From: Neobacillus sp. YX16 | GTDB lineage: Bacteria; Bacillota; Bacilli; Bacillales; Cytobacillaceae | Length of the DNA: 64,000 nucleotides | Reading direction: 5' to 3' | Assembly: GCF_030123505.1 (NCBI RefSeq) | Contig: NZ_CP126115.1 | Location: 2,432,001 to 2,496,000 of the forward strand | Part shown: piece by piece, positions 18,619 through 26,715 of the stretch | Position numbering within the stretch: position 1 is the stretch's first letter | Layout: every line of letters starts with the position of its first letter | Position numbers and translations under genes: made by a program | Notes under the pieces: generated by a model | Database searches by the model: none | What the model saw: only the letters and a program-made list of their open reading frames with translations | What the model was told of the DNA's origin: nothing

Positions 18619-18920
18619 GCTGTGTTAGTGTCAAATGGTGATTTTAGAACTCTGTTGTTTTGTGCGGAAGGCGCGAGACTCCTTGAAAATGCTATCGCAT
18701 TTTCTTCGTGCGTGGGCAGATTCGAGGAAGTAAATCAATGTCCTGCAGGAGGACGGGACAGGGGAGACCCCGCAGGCGCTTTAGCGCCGAGGAGGCTTCC
18801 CGAACCGCCTGCGGAAAGCGAAGCGCCTCGTGACAGTCAGAGACCGCCTGTCACTGCGGTGATTATTCAAAGAAGCTTTCCTTAGTGGAGCACAAATCAA
18901 CAGCCTAATTTAACACAGCC
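18619..18920. repeat. GC-rich intergenic repeat, copy C (long form)
   Basis: Ends GCTGTGTTA and TTTAACACAGCC are inverted. It carries the same two extra blocks as copy B, and the hairpin in block 1 is preserved (GAAAATGC / GCATTTTC) although its loop differs. The core GCGCGAGACTCC...CCGCCTGCGGAAAGCG matches copies A and B almost exactly. The remaining spacer from 18437 to 18618 is AT-rich and holds the promoter region of the deacetylase gene; nothing else is evident there. Confidence 0.85.
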
Positions 18921-18934
18921 AAAAAAACATAAAA

Positions 18935-18967
18935 AGAACCGCACATGATTTTTATTCGTGCGGTATT
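18935..18967 (-). terminator. Intrinsic terminator (minus strand)
   Basis: On the minus strand, ACCGCAC / GTGCGGT with a 13-base loop is followed by a T-rich stretch. It is placed just after the 112-aa gene. Confidence 0.65.
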
Positions 18968-18971
18968 TACG

Positions 18972-19310
18972 TTATTTTTCACTCTTCTTATCATTCTTTT
19001 TATCACTTAAAGCCCTGTAGATTTGTGTATACATGCTGCCTTCAGTGATATTTTCTAGAAAAAAAGGACCAATAAGTTCTAAATATTCCTCATCATCAAA
19101 CAACCTTTTGTTTTCTAATTCCATTTCTCCTAACCCATCGTATGTAGAAAGCAGTGCATAGGTATGATCTTCACCAGAAATAGGTGTTAGGATTTCAACA
19201 TGATGGTTATAATTATCATTTCTGAATTTTTTTATCTCACGTAAATTGTCTATCGCTTCTTTAAATTTATCCTGTTTAATAATAAACGTCTGATAAACAA
19301 AAACAGACAT
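18972..19310 (-). CDS. Hypothetical protein, ferredoxin-like-barrel type
   Basis: 112 residues, soluble. The pattern (FVYQTFIIKQDKFKEAIDNLREIKKF..., then THALLSTYDGLGEME-like strands) resembles small dimeric alpha/beta-barrel (NIPSNAP/DUF-type) proteins with beta-alpha-beta halves. The tail is Lys/Asp-rich. GAGGGGGTG precedes the ATG, so translation is likely. No function can be assigned. It lies 82 bases downstream of asnA on the same strand and may be cotranscribed with it. Confidence 0.65.
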   Translation of the reverse strand: MSVFVYQTFIIKQDKFKEAIDNLREIKKFRNDNYNHHVEILTPISGEDHTYALLSTYDGLGEMELENKRLFDDEEYLELIGPFFLENITEGSMYTQIYRALSDKKNDKKSEK

Positions 19311-19392
19311 TAAAGCACCCCCTCAAGAAATATAAAAGCATACATATCTTTAGAAATCTCCAGAAAGTCTTCTTATTATTCAGGTTGTTAAT

Positions 19393-20406
19393 TTACAAGA
19401 GTGTGATGTTTGCTTTTCTACAGTTTTCAATAATTTCATCATTCCAGACGGAAACCTGAACCTCGCCAATGTGTACTTTTTGAAGGAACAACATACATAT
19501 TCTTGATTGTCCAATTCCTCCTCCAATTGTATAAGGCAGTTCCTGATTTAGAATAGCCTGATGGTATTCTAAGGACATTCTATCCTCAGTATTTGAAATC
19601 TTTAACTGTTTTTTTAGTGCCTCTTCATCTACACGAATGCCCATAGAAGAAACTTCAATAGATTGTTCCAGAAGGGGATACCAGAAAATAATATCACCAT
19701 TTAATGTCCAATCATCATAATCTGGTGACCGACCATCATGTTTTTCCCCAGACAATAACTGACCTCCAATTTGCATAATAAAAACGGCACCATATTCTTT
19801 TGCAATCGCGTCTTCTCGTTCTTTCGGTGAAAAATCTGGATACATTGTTTCAAGTTCCTGCGTGGTAATAAAATGAATCTCATCAGGCAGAGTAGGCTCA
19901 AGTACAGGATAATACTCGTGTAAATGGTATTCTGTGTTTTTAAATACTTGAAATATTTTTTGTACTTCTGATTTTAAAGTTCCTAAGTTACGCTCTTCTT
20001 TTGTAATAATTTTCTCCCAGTCCCACTGGTCTACATAAATGGAATGCAAGTGGTCTAGAACTTCATCTCGTCTAATCGCATTCATATCTGTGTATAAACC
20101 TGAATTATGGGCAAAGCCATATCTTGCCAGAGCCATCCTTTTCCATTTGGCTAACGATTGAACAATTTCAATATTTGTATTTTTAATATCTAGTGCCTCA
20201 AAAGAAACCATTCTTTCGACACCATTTAGGTCATCATTTAAACCCTTACCAGATTTTAAGAGGATAGGGGCCGATACTCGGGTTAAATTTAAACTCTCAG
20301 CTAAGGAATTCTCAAAGAAATCCTTTGTTTTCTTAATTGCCACTTCTGTTTGTAAAAGATCTAATTTTGAAGCATAAAGCGGTTGTGTAGATAGTGAATT
20401 TTGCAT
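19393..20406 (-). CDS. asnA: Aspartate-ammonia ligase (asparagine synthetase A)
   Basis: 337 residues. It makes asparagine from aspartate, ammonia and ATP. It is a class II aminoacyl-tRNA-synthetase-like fold, with AILNQELPYTIGGGIGQSRICMLFLQK carrying the conserved motif 3 Arg. VERMVSFEALDIKN and DMNAIRRDE are also typical. GGAGG lies about 10 bases before the ATG. I looked for a T-box in the upstream leader and did not see the conserved T-box sequence. Its amino-acid product and the aspA substrate link these neighbouring loci only loosely. Confidence 0.94.
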   Translation of the reverse strand: MQNSLSTQPLYASKLDLLQTEVAIKKTKDFFENSLAESLNLTRVSAPILLKSGKGLNDDLNGVERMVSFEALDIKNTNIEIVQSLAKWKRMALARYGFAHNSGLYTDMNAIRRDEVLDHLHSIYVDQWDWEKIITKEERNLGTLKSEVQKIFQVFKNTEYHLHEYYPVLEPTLPDEIHFITTQELETMYPDFSPKEREDAIAKEYGAVFIMQIGGQLLSGEKHDGRSPDYDDWTLNGDIIFWYPLLEQSIEVSSMGIRVDEEALKKQLKISNTEDRMSLEYHQAILNQELPYTIGGGIGQSRICMLFLQKVHIGEVQVSVWNDEIIENCRKANITLL

Positions 20407-20533
20407 TACATCAAAACCTCCAGTAAATCATAATTGAAAAAGTGTTTTTATATGCAATCAGATGTATTCCAAAAGAATATTCTGAAATTATAGCAAAATT
20501 ATGATTTCCTTTCCATAGGTTTAGATCAAACAA

Positions 20534-20582
20534 CAAAAAAAAATCTCTCCAACCGATTTGACTCGAAGGAAGAGATTTTTTT
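20534..20582 (-). terminator. Intrinsic terminator (minus strand)
   Basis: AAATCTCT-TCC / GGAGAGATTT stem with a loop of about 17 bases, then a long T-run on the minus strand. It lies just past the stop of the zinc-finger gene. Confidence 0.75.
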
Positions 20583-20583
20583 A

Positions 20584-20790
20584 CTACCTCAGTTGATCCC
20601 AATCTGAGTAAGTCCCACTGCCTTGACAACCTGGACATTCAACTGAGTTATAATACGCAAATTCATTATAGGGATAAACTGTAAAGCCTCTCCCGTAGCA
20701 ATCAGGACATTTTTCTTGAGTCCTCATATGAGATACATGATTTTGATATCTAGTTTCTCTCCATTGGTTAAAAGAGTTAATTAAACCCAT
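20584..20790 (-). CDS. Small DnaJ-like zinc-finger protein (68 aa)
   Basis: 68 residues with two CxxCxGxG-type repeats, CPDCYGRGF (about 28-36) and CPGCQGSGT (about 53-61). These can bind one zinc ion as in the DnaJ cysteine-rich domain. There is no J-domain. GAGGTG precedes the ATG and a terminator follows. Similar small proteins in Bacillus have at times been labelled methionine aminopeptidase, which the sequence does not support. The function is unknown. Confidence 0.7.
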   Translation of the reverse strand: MGLINSFNQWRETRYQNHVSHMRTQEKCPDCYGRGFTVYPYNEFAYYNSVECPGCQGSGTYSDWDQLR

Positions 20791-20906
20791 GTTCTACACC
20801 TCATTGTTTTTTATTTAGTATGTTGAAAAAATGGAATATTTATGCAGATAACGATTTGTGTATGAATTTTTTCATGATTCCCAAACTAACAAAAGAGGTG
20901 ATAACT

Positions 20907-21074
20907 ATGAGTGATTGGAACGAACAAGCAGCGCCAAATAATAATATTCCTCAAAGAATTGTTAGACCATTTGAGCGTCGTGATCAAAGTGTGAATCATG
21001 AGTTTTCAGAGGAATTATCTGATGGCGGTGAACGAGACGAATTTATCCAACATCAAAAAAATATTAAGAAATAG
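20907..21074 (+). CDS. Small hypothetical protein (55 aa)
   Basis: ATG 20907 is the likely start, because AGAGGTGATAACT immediately precedes it; an in-frame ATG at 20820 lacks a site. The 55-residue product is hydrophilic and charged, starting MSDWNEQAAPNNNIPQR and ending HQKNIKK. A terminator follows. It is not recognised. Confidence 0.55.
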   Translation: MSDWNEQAAPNNNIPQRIVRPFERRDQSVNHEFSEELSDGGERDEFIQHQKNIKK

Positions 21075-21083
21075 TCAGGATTG

Positions 21084-21113
21084 GTGACGATTTGAAAAAT
21101 CGTCACTTTTTTG
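21084..21113 (+). terminator. Intrinsic terminator
   Basis: GTGACGATTT / AAATCGTCAC stem with a GAA loop followed by TTTTTT. Confidence 0.85.
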
Positions 21114-21114
21114 T

Positions 21115-21143
21115 TTTACAAATGATTTTATCTTGTGTAGAAT
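21115..21143 (+). promoter_or_regulatory. Sigma-A promoter of the padR operon
   Basis: TTTACA (21115-21120) and TAGAAT (21138-21143) with a 17-base spacer. The -10 box is embedded in the putative operator at 21138-21149. Confidence 0.6.
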
Positions 21144-21169
21144 TTCTATGTACCTAATAATTCTAGGTA
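21138..21169 (+). promoter_or_regulatory. Putative PadR operator
   Basis: The 12-mer TAGAATTTCTAT at 21138-21149 overlaps the -10 box and recurs exactly at 22186-22197, before the third gene of the module. An inverted repeat TACCTA-N7-TAGGTA (21151-21169) follows and includes part of the ribosome site. This fits autorepression by the PadR protein, by inference. Confidence 0.5.
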
Positions 21170-21178
21170 GGTGAAAAA

Positions 21179-21526
21179 ATGTTTAATCGTGAACTTGTAA
21201 AGGGAAGTACTTCATTAATCTTGCTTCAATTGTTAAATGAAAGAGATATGTATGGATACGAATTGGTGAAAGAATTAGAGCGGCGAAGTGATAATGGCTT
21301 AAGCGTTAAAGAGGGGACATTATATCCAGCTTTGCACAAGCTTGAAAAACAAGAGTATATAGAGTGCTATTGGCAGGAGCAGGAAAAAGGGCCCGCTCGG
21401 AAATACTACCAAATTACAGATGCCGGAAAAGAAGTACTGAATAAAAAAACCCGTGAATGGCAGGATTTTGTAAAGGTGATGAACAAGGTAATAGGGAGAT
21501 CAAAGCATGGAACGGCCGAAGAATAA
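21179..21526 (+). CDS. PadR family transcriptional regulator
   Basis: 115 residues, a typical short PadR of subfamily 1. The winged helix contains [23 protein letters not shown] and [20 protein letters not shown], with the wing at [17 protein letters not shown]. It overlaps the next gene by 20 bases. PadR proteins of this type commonly repress their own operon and a linked HAAS-domain membrane protein, and the shared operator-like 12-mer supports this here. The inducing signal is unknown. Confidence 0.9.
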   Translation: MFNRELVKGSTSLILLQLLNERDMYGYELVKELERRSDNGLSVKEGTLYPALHKLEKQEYIECYWQEQEKGPARKYYQITDAGKEVLNKKTREWQDFVKVMNKVIGRSKHGTAEE

Positions 21527-22145
21527 ATTTCTAGAAGAGCTCGAAAAAGGGCTTGGAAACCATCAAGATAAGAAAAGTATTCTAATGGAATATGAAGTCC
21601 ATATCGAGGGAATTCTTATTGAATCTTATGATTGTAATGATGAGACTGAAATGATGGAAAGAATTATTTCCAGACTAGGGAGTCCTGAGGAAATAGCAGC
21701 CATGTGGAAAGAGGAGCTCTCTGTAACACCGAGTAATATGAAATGGCTTTTTATCCTCATGAATATACTCTTTTTTGGGGGAGGAAGCTTATTAACGTTT
21801 TTCCATAATGTATTTCAATGGAATTGGCTTTCCGTTATTTGGAGCCATCTAACGGCTATCCCCGTCTTAATTGCCTTAATTTATATGTTTTTTTGGGCAT
21901 TGCTCGGCTATGAGATTGGTAAAGGCTTTGGACATGGAGGAAGAAGCCTGCTAAAAAAGACTTTTTTACTTTCATTGATACCAAATCTTTTGTTAATGGT
22001 CTTAACGGTATTTGAAATTATTCCGCATTCGTGGTTTGAACCGTTATTAACAAAATCATTTATTATTGCTTGTATCATTTTGACCATCATCTTATATCCA
22101 ATTAGTTTGCTTGGATATCGGTGGGGTAAGAAGGCATCGATATAA
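21507..22145 (+). CDS. HAAS-domain (DUF1700-like) membrane protein
   Basis: 212 residues. The N-terminal cytoplasmic helical part (about 1-75) with [26 protein letters not shown] and [16 protein letters not shown] is the HAAS signalling domain, normally encoded next to PadR regulators. Four hydrophobic segments follow. AGGGAGA precedes the ATG, which lies inside padR, so translation is coupled. It is likely a sensor or partner for PadR, though this is inferred from family context. Confidence 0.8.
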   Translation: MERPKNKFLEELEKGLGNHQDKKSILMEYEVHIEGILIESYDCNDETEMMERIISRLGSPEEIAAMWKEELSVTPSNMKWLFILMNILFFGGGSLLTFFHNVFQWNWLSVIWSHLTAIPVLIALIYMFFWALLGYEIGKGFGHGGRSLLKKTFLLSLIPNLLLMVLTVFEIIPHSWFEPLLTKSFIIACIILTIILYPISLLGYRWGKKASI

Positions 22146-22185
22146 GCAGCTTTTTTTACCTACATACCTAGTAAAACTATGTATA

Positions 22186-22197
22186 TAGAATTTCTAT
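22186..22197 (+). promoter_or_regulatory. Second copy of the putative PadR operator
   Basis: TAGAATTTCTAT, identical to 21138-21149 and here flanked by AT on both sides to give a 17-base near-palindrome. TACCTACATACCTAGTA lies just upstream (22157-22173). It is 18 bases before the DUF4173 gene start. Confidence 0.45.
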
Positions 22198-22214
22198 ATG
22201 GAAGAGGGATATTT

Positions 22215-23675
22215 ATGGAATTGAAAATAGGCAAATCAGATTGTATCTTTTTATTGTTGTGTATGCTGTTAGGAATTGTGGCAGAGGAAGCTTTTTTTAG
22301 AGCTGAAATAGGCATATCCTACCTAGTGTTTATTGTTGCCTTTTATGGCTTGTTTTTTTTCCGATACCGCCGTGTTTCCTTCTCTCACCAGCGATTCGGT
22401 TATCTAGTATTGATTTGTATCTGGCTGTTGGCTGCTAGCTATTTTATTAATGATAATATGTACTTTTATGCTTTGAATATTATCGCAATCCCAGTACTCG
22501 TTTTTTTTCATCTCGTATTAGTAACAAGTCAAAAAAGCATTCGTTGGAATAAACCTGCCTTTATTACCTACTTATTTTTGAAATTAGGTGGTGCAATAAA
22601 GTATAATTTCGTATTTGCGTCACTTTTGGGAAAGGTTTTTAAACAGGGTGTCGACGAAAGTAAGTTTCAAGTGTGGAAAAAGGTTTCAATTGGAATATTG
22701 ATTTCCATTCCTGTTTTGATGGTTGTCTTATTGCTGCTTATGTCTGCAGATACTCAATTTGAAAAGATGGTAGGGGGAATTCCACATTGGTTTCAAGTAA
22801 TTGATGCTGAAGTAGTTTTTCGTATCATCGTAGTTTTGTTTTATTCTTTTGCTTTCTTTGGTCTTATGCAGGTTCTGATGAAGAAACAAATAAATGTAAT
22901 GAATCAGAATGGCGATCAACTAACCTTTAAAATGGATGCGGTCATTACCATTACTGTCCTAGTGTTAATAAATGCGGTATATGTCCTCTTTACTATTGTT
23001 CAATTTAAATACTTCTTTAGTGGGTCGCTGCAAGGAGACTTCACCTATGCTGAATATGCAAGAAAAGGCTTTTTTGAACTTTTATTTGTTACTCTGATTA
23101 ATCTTTCGATTACTGTACTTGTTTTAACCTTTGTTAAAAGCACGATAGGTTTCATAAAAAGATTTATTCAAGTGCTGCTAACCACTCTTGTCCTTTCGAG
23201 TGCTGTGTTATTGAGTTCAGCTTTCATGCGTTTAAGCATGTACGAAGACGCATATGGGTTTACCTTCATAAGAGTGATGGCACATTCGTTTATGATTTTT
23301 CTTGTTGTCATTTTCATGTATACCTTAATTAAGATTTGGATTGAGAAACTTTCCTTATTTCACTTTTATTTTATAAGCGCCTTACTCTATTACACTGTGA
23401 TGAACGTAATAAATGTCGAGCAAATTATCGTGACAAAGAATATTGAACGATATGAACAAAGTGGGAAAATTGATTTGCATTATCTAAATAGCTTATCTTA
23501 CACAGGTATTATAGGGTTAATTGAGTTATATAAAGAAAACCCTCAACTTCCGGGCTTAAAAAATGTATTACATGAAAGAAAAAATGAAGCAAATCTAAGC
23601 AATTATTCTTGGCAGTCCTATAACCTAAAAAGAGTTCAAGCAAATGAAGAATTAATAAAACTCCATTTAGAATAA
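22215..23675 (+). CDS. DUF4153/DUF4173 family membrane protein
   Basis: 486 residues from ATG 22215, with GAGGGA upstream. About eleven to twelve membrane helices are visible. The segment AYGFTFIRVMAHSFMIFLVV (about 348-367) is the conserved core of this domain family. A hydrophilic tail follows residue 410. It shares an operator-like element with padR and is probably part of that regulon. Function is unknown; an envelope-stress role is a guess. Confidence 0.75.
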   Translation: MELKIGKSDCIFLLLCMLLGIVAEEAFFRAEIGISYLVFIVAFYGLFFFRYRRVSFSHQRFGYLVLICIWLLAASYFINDNMYFYALNIIAIPVLVFFHLVLVTSQKSIRWNKPAFITYLFLKLGGAIKYNFVFASLLGKVFKQGVDESKFQVWKKVSIGILISIPVLMVVLLLLMSADTQFEKMVGGIPHWFQVIDAEVVFRIIVVLFYSFAFFGLMQVLMKKQINVMNQNGDQLTFKMDAVITITVLVLINAVYVLFTIVQFKYFFSGSLQGDFTYAEYARKGFFELLFVTLINLSITVLVLTFVKSTIGFIKRFIQVLLTTLVLSSAVLLSSAFMRLSMYEDAYGFTFIRVMAHSFMIFLVVIFMYTLIKIWIEKLSLFHFYFISALLYYTVMNVINVEQIIVTKNIERYEQSGKIDLHYLNSLSYTGIIGLIELYKENPQLPGLKNVLHERKNEANLSNYSWQSYNLKRVQANEELIKLHLE

Positions 23676-23737
23676 AGGTTATCAAGGGATTTGGTCGAAA
23701 TTATTAGGATAAACATTTATCTAGGGGAGATTTGATA

Positions 23738-24226
23738 ATGAAACGTAAAGATGTATTACTTGAACAATTTCTTTGTTGTCAAAAAAAGAGTCATTGGTTT
23801 GTTTCTTTTGAAAAAGCAGTCGCTGGATTAACTCCGGAGCAAGCCAACTGGAAAAAGACTGATTCCGAGAATTCTATTTGGGAAATTATTTGCCATTTAG
23901 TTTTTTGGAATCAACGTTTCTTAAACCGCTTTAAAACCAATGAAAATCCAAAGATGGAAGGAAATAATGATACCACTTTTACTATCTTTAAAGAGATGGA
24001 ATGGGAGCAAGTCTTAGAGCGCTTTAATGCGGTAATCGCAGACTGGTATGAAACCATTGAGAATTGTGAAGATGAGAAGCTTGATCAATATATTAGTGAA
24101 GATTCGAAAGAAACATGGTTAGAATCACTATCGAGTATTACCCTTCATAACGCTTATCATATCGGACAAATCGTTACCATTCGTAAAATGCAAGGGTCAT
24201 GGGACCCCGAACATGGATTAAGTTAA
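23738..24226 (+). CDS. DinB family protein
   Basis: 162 residues from ATG 23738, with GGGGAG upstream. It is a four-helix DinB-type bundle with three potential metal-binding His residues: His in WEIICHLVFWNQR (about 52) and the pair in LHNAYHIGQIV (about 137 and 141). DinB-like proteins include putative metal-dependent thiol transferases. It is a single gene, followed by a region of decayed sequence. Confidence 0.8.
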   Translation: MKRKDVLLEQFLCCQKKSHWFVSFEKAVAGLTPEQANWKKTDSENSIWEIICHLVFWNQRFLNRFKTNENPKMEGNNDTTFTIFKEMEWEQVLERFNAVIADWYETIENCEDEKLDQYISEDSKETWLESLSSITLHNAYHIGQIVTIRKMQGSWDPEHGLS

Positions 24227-24362
24227 TTTATTTTGAAGGACAAGTCATTTGAAGTAATAATAAGATTTGTCCTTCATGAGGGTTATGAAGAATAGATTTT
24301 TACCTGTAAAAGGAAAAGGGCAATATTTTATTATATCTTGCCCTTCGTTTCTATAAAATATA
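24227..24362. other. Non-coding stretch after dinB-like gene
   Basis: AAGGACAAGTC and GATTTGTCCTT (24236-24277) form an imperfect hairpin that may act as the end of the dinB-like transcript, though the T-run is poor. The rest is AT-rich, without a credible gene. Confidence 0.35.
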
Positions 24363-24905
24363 ATCCCCAGTAAACCTATCAAAAATTCCCCTTGCGATAC
24401 TGCCTTCATCTTTCCCACCACCAGTGTGTGGTGTTGTTGCAAAGATACTGCTCACAATCCTTTTAAATGGCAGCGACTGAATCCAAAACGAACCAGGATA
24501 CTAAGTGTGTTAAAGAATAAGGAGAATGGAAACTGAGAATTACCGTGTTTAAGGCAAGTGGACAAACCCAAACTAAATGAGTGCCTACAATGATTTAAAA
24601 TTTCATCAATTTAAATTCTGGTTAAAGAGAATCGAAGACTCTATTAAACTTGAGAATCCAGTACACAATGGTCATGGTTCCTATAGAAGAAGCTGCTGAT
24701 TTGAAAAATGAAGCGTTGCATATCAAGGATTTACCCGTAGCAGTTGCTGCACTTTGGTTTTCCTTTTATTACGCAGGAATTATACATCGCCATACGACCA
24801 AGCGGACCATTCTCATCAATAATATTCTGAATGTCATATACCGAAATCGGAAACATTGGAATGCCGTAAACATAAGGGATAGAAGGTGTGAACCTATGGT
24901 ATCAT
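24360..24905 (-). pseudogene. Decayed gene, several frameshifts (minus strand)
   Basis: Three coherent minus-strand pieces in different frames can be strung together. One begins TPSIPYVYGIPMFPISVYD at about 24900-24735. Another is NASFFKSAASSIGTMTIVYW at about 24720-24625. The last contains PHTGGGKDEGSIARGIFDRF and ends in TAG at about 24363. Stops and shifts separate them. The pieces look protein-like in composition, but I cannot name the family. A 128-aa plus-strand frame across the same DNA (24650-25036) has no ribosome site and is judged spurious. Confidence 0.4.
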
Positions 24906-24957
24906 TCTTACACCGATTTGGCATTTTTACACCACAAAACGATGTGATTCTGCACCA
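24885..24957. promoter_or_regulatory. Candidate activator-binding half-sites upstream of promoter 1
   Basis: ACACCG at 24910, ACACCA at 24929 and GCACCA at 24952 lie 50-100 bases before the -24 box, with an opposed GGTGTG at 24885. The same TGGTGC/GCACCA words recur upstream of promoter 2. They may be enhancer sites for the PAS-type activator. Confidence 0.35.
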
Positions 24958-25006
24958 TTTTCCAATTTATAGGTTTCTAAAGTCAATAGAATCAATCGTT
25001 CTGAAC

Positions 25007-25022
25007 TGGCATGAAAATTGCA
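25007..25022 (+). promoter_or_regulatory. Sigma-54 promoter 1
   Basis: TGGCATGAAAATTGCA: GG at 25008-25009 and GC at 25020-25021 are separated by exactly 10 bases, matching the -24/-12 consensus TGGCAC-N5-TTGCA. The start of transcription would be near 25034, 44 bases before the first gene. Confidence 0.85.
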
Positions 25023-25077
25023 TAGTTACTAGATAAAAGCAAGACTTCAAATAAACATTAGATAGGGAGTGACATAC

Positions 25078-25917
25078 ATGAATATTTGTATAGTGGGTGG
25101 AGGCTTAATGGGTTCTGGCATTGGCCAGGTTACCGCTCAAGCCAATTTAAATGTAACGATAATTGATATAACAGACGAATCATTAGAAATATCAAAAAAA
25201 AGAATAACTGATTCTCTAGAACGTTTTGTAAGGAAAAATCGAATTGAAAGTGTTGATGCAGTTTTAGATAATATCACGTTTTCAACAGAAATGAATGCGT
25301 TATCATTTGCGGATGTCATTATTGAAGCAGTACCTGAAAAGCTGGACCTTAAAAAGGGAATCTTTGAGCAAATTGATGAACTAGCAAAAGAAGATTGTTT
25401 GCTCGCATCCAATACGTCCTGTTTATCCATTACCGAGATTGCAAGTGTGACGTCCAGACCTGAAAAGGTTATTGGAATGCATTTCTTTAGTCCAGTTCCG
25501 ATGATGCCATTACTAGAAATTGTCAAAGGCTATAAAACATCAGAGGAAACCTATGAGCGTGCTAGAGAGCTCGGTGAAAAGCTCGGGAAACGCATGGTTG
25601 TTGCACAAAAGGATTATCCAGGCTTTTTAATGAATCGAATTTGGTTACCGATGGTAAATGAAGCGTGTTACGCGGTCATGGAGGGTGTAGGAACTCCAGA
25701 GGAAATTGATCAAGGTTTTATTGATGGATATGGACATACAATGGGACCTCTTAAAACAATCGATATGGCTGGATTAGATATCACCTTATGGGCGCTGGAC
25801 GCATTATATGAAGGCTTCAATGATTCGAAATATCGACCTTGTCCCTTATTAAAGAAGATGGTAGAAGCTGGTGATCTTGGAAGAAAAACGGGTAAAGGTT
25901 TTTATACTTACAATTAA
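25078..25917 (+). CDS. 3-hydroxyacyl-CoA (3-hydroxybutyryl-CoA) dehydrogenase
   Basis: 279 residues from ATG 25078, with GGGAGTGA upstream. It oxidises (S)-3-hydroxyacyl-CoA to 3-oxoacyl-CoA with NAD. The N-terminal Rossmann loop is GGGLMGSGIG. The catalytic His lies in GMHFFSPVPMMPLLE (about 138), followed by the dimerisation domain with DYPGFLMNRI and GLGRKTGKGFY-like DLGRKTGKGFYTYN at the end. It is the first gene after sigma-54 promoter 1 and is packed with hydratase, thiolase and ligase genes in one operon. The preferred chain length is not evident. Confidence 0.92.
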   Translation: MNICIVGGGLMGSGIGQVTAQANLNVTIIDITDESLEISKKRITDSLERFVRKNRIESVDAVLDNITFSTEMNALSFADVIIEAVPEKLDLKKGIFEQIDELAKEDCLLASNTSCLSITEIASVTSRPEKVIGMHFFSPVPMMPLLEIVKGYKTSEETYERARELGEKLGKRMVVAQKDYPGFLMNRIWLPMVNEACYAVMEGVGTPEEIDQGFIDGYGHTMGPLKTIDMAGLDITLWALDALYEGFNDSKYRPCPLLKKMVEAGDLGRKTGKGFYTYN

Positions 25918-25928
25918 GGAGTGATGAT

Positions 25929-26711
25929 ATGGAAAAAGTACTTTTAAGTAAAATCGTAGATGGTATTGCAGTTTTTGAGATTTATAGACCTCCCTATAAT
26001 CCATTAAATCAAGAGGTTATAGACGAAATGGCTTCCTTTTTACAGGAAATTTACGCAAATCCTGATGTTCGGGTATTGGTTATTGTGGGTTCAGGAGAAA
26101 AGGCATTTTCAGCTGGGGCTGATATTAATCAATTTGTCTCTCGTTTAGGTAAAAAAGACATATCATTATCCATGAATTTTCACCGTACCTTTGAATTGTT
26201 AACACAGCTACCAATCCCTGTCATTGCTGCATTGAAGGGGCATGTGCTAGGTGGGGGATTAGAACTTACACTATCCTGCGATTTTCGAATTTGTGATCCG
26301 GACACAAAGCTTGGTCTTCCGGAGGTCAATCTTGGAATTTTCCCAGGAGCAGGTGGAACTCAACGGTTACCAAGAATCGTAGGAAAATCAAAGGCAATGG
26401 AAATGATGATGTTTGGTACATCAATTGATGCCGAAGAAGCACAACGAATTGGAATAATTAATCGAATTGTGCCAGTAGGTTCTGTAGAAGAAGAAGCGAT
26501 GAATTGGGCATATCGTTTAAAGGAACAACCTAGATTATCTCTTAATCAGATTAAGAAGGCAGTTAATCGTGGAACCGAAATGTCAATTGCGGATGCAATC
26601 CGTTATGAAATGGAATTATTTGCTGAGATGTTTACTAGTGAGGATACAAAAGAAGGGGTTCAAGCCTTTTTAGAAAAAAGAAAAGCTAACTTCAAGGAGA
26701 AGGTGGAGTAG
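25929..26711 (+). CDS. Enoyl-CoA hydratase
   Basis: 260 residues, crotonase fold. Both catalytic glutamates are present: in GHVLGGGLELTLSCD (about Glu115) and in GLPEVNLGIFPGAGG (about Glu135). The oxyanion-hole region is SAGADINQF. It hydrates trans-2-enoyl-CoA to 3-hydroxyacyl-CoA. AGGAGTGAT precedes the ATG. It lies 11 bases after the dehydrogenase and 4 bases before the thiolase, so it is in the same transcript. Confidence 0.92.
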   Translation: MEKVLLSKIVDGIAVFEIYRPPYNPLNQEVIDEMASFLQEIYANPDVRVLVIVGSGEKAFSAGADINQFVSRLGKKDISLSMNFHRTFELLTQLPIPVIAALKGHVLGGGLELTLSCDFRICDPDTKLGLPEVNLGIFPGAGGTQRLPRIVGKSKAMEMMMFGTSIDAEEAQRIGIINRIVPVGSVEEEAMNWAYRLKEQPRLSLNQIKKAVNRGTEMSIADAIRYEMELFAEMFTSEDTKEGVQAFLEKRKANFKEKVE

Positions 26712-26715
26712 ACAT

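Noticed and set aside
20407..20583. T-box leader for asnA
   Set aside because: The conserved AGGGTGGNACCGCG element is absent from the upstream sequence, which contains only the terminator of the gene upstream.
24919..24936. Additional sigma-54-like TTGGCA at 24918, and another at 53184
   Set aside because: At 24918 no GC follows at the -12 position. At 53184 the GG-GC distance is 8 rather than 10, and the site is inside the E3 gene.
24650..25036. Plus-strand ORF of 128 codons before the hbd-like gene
   Set aside because: No ribosome site, odd composition, overlaps sigma-54 promoter 1 and the better minus-strand pseudogene pieces.
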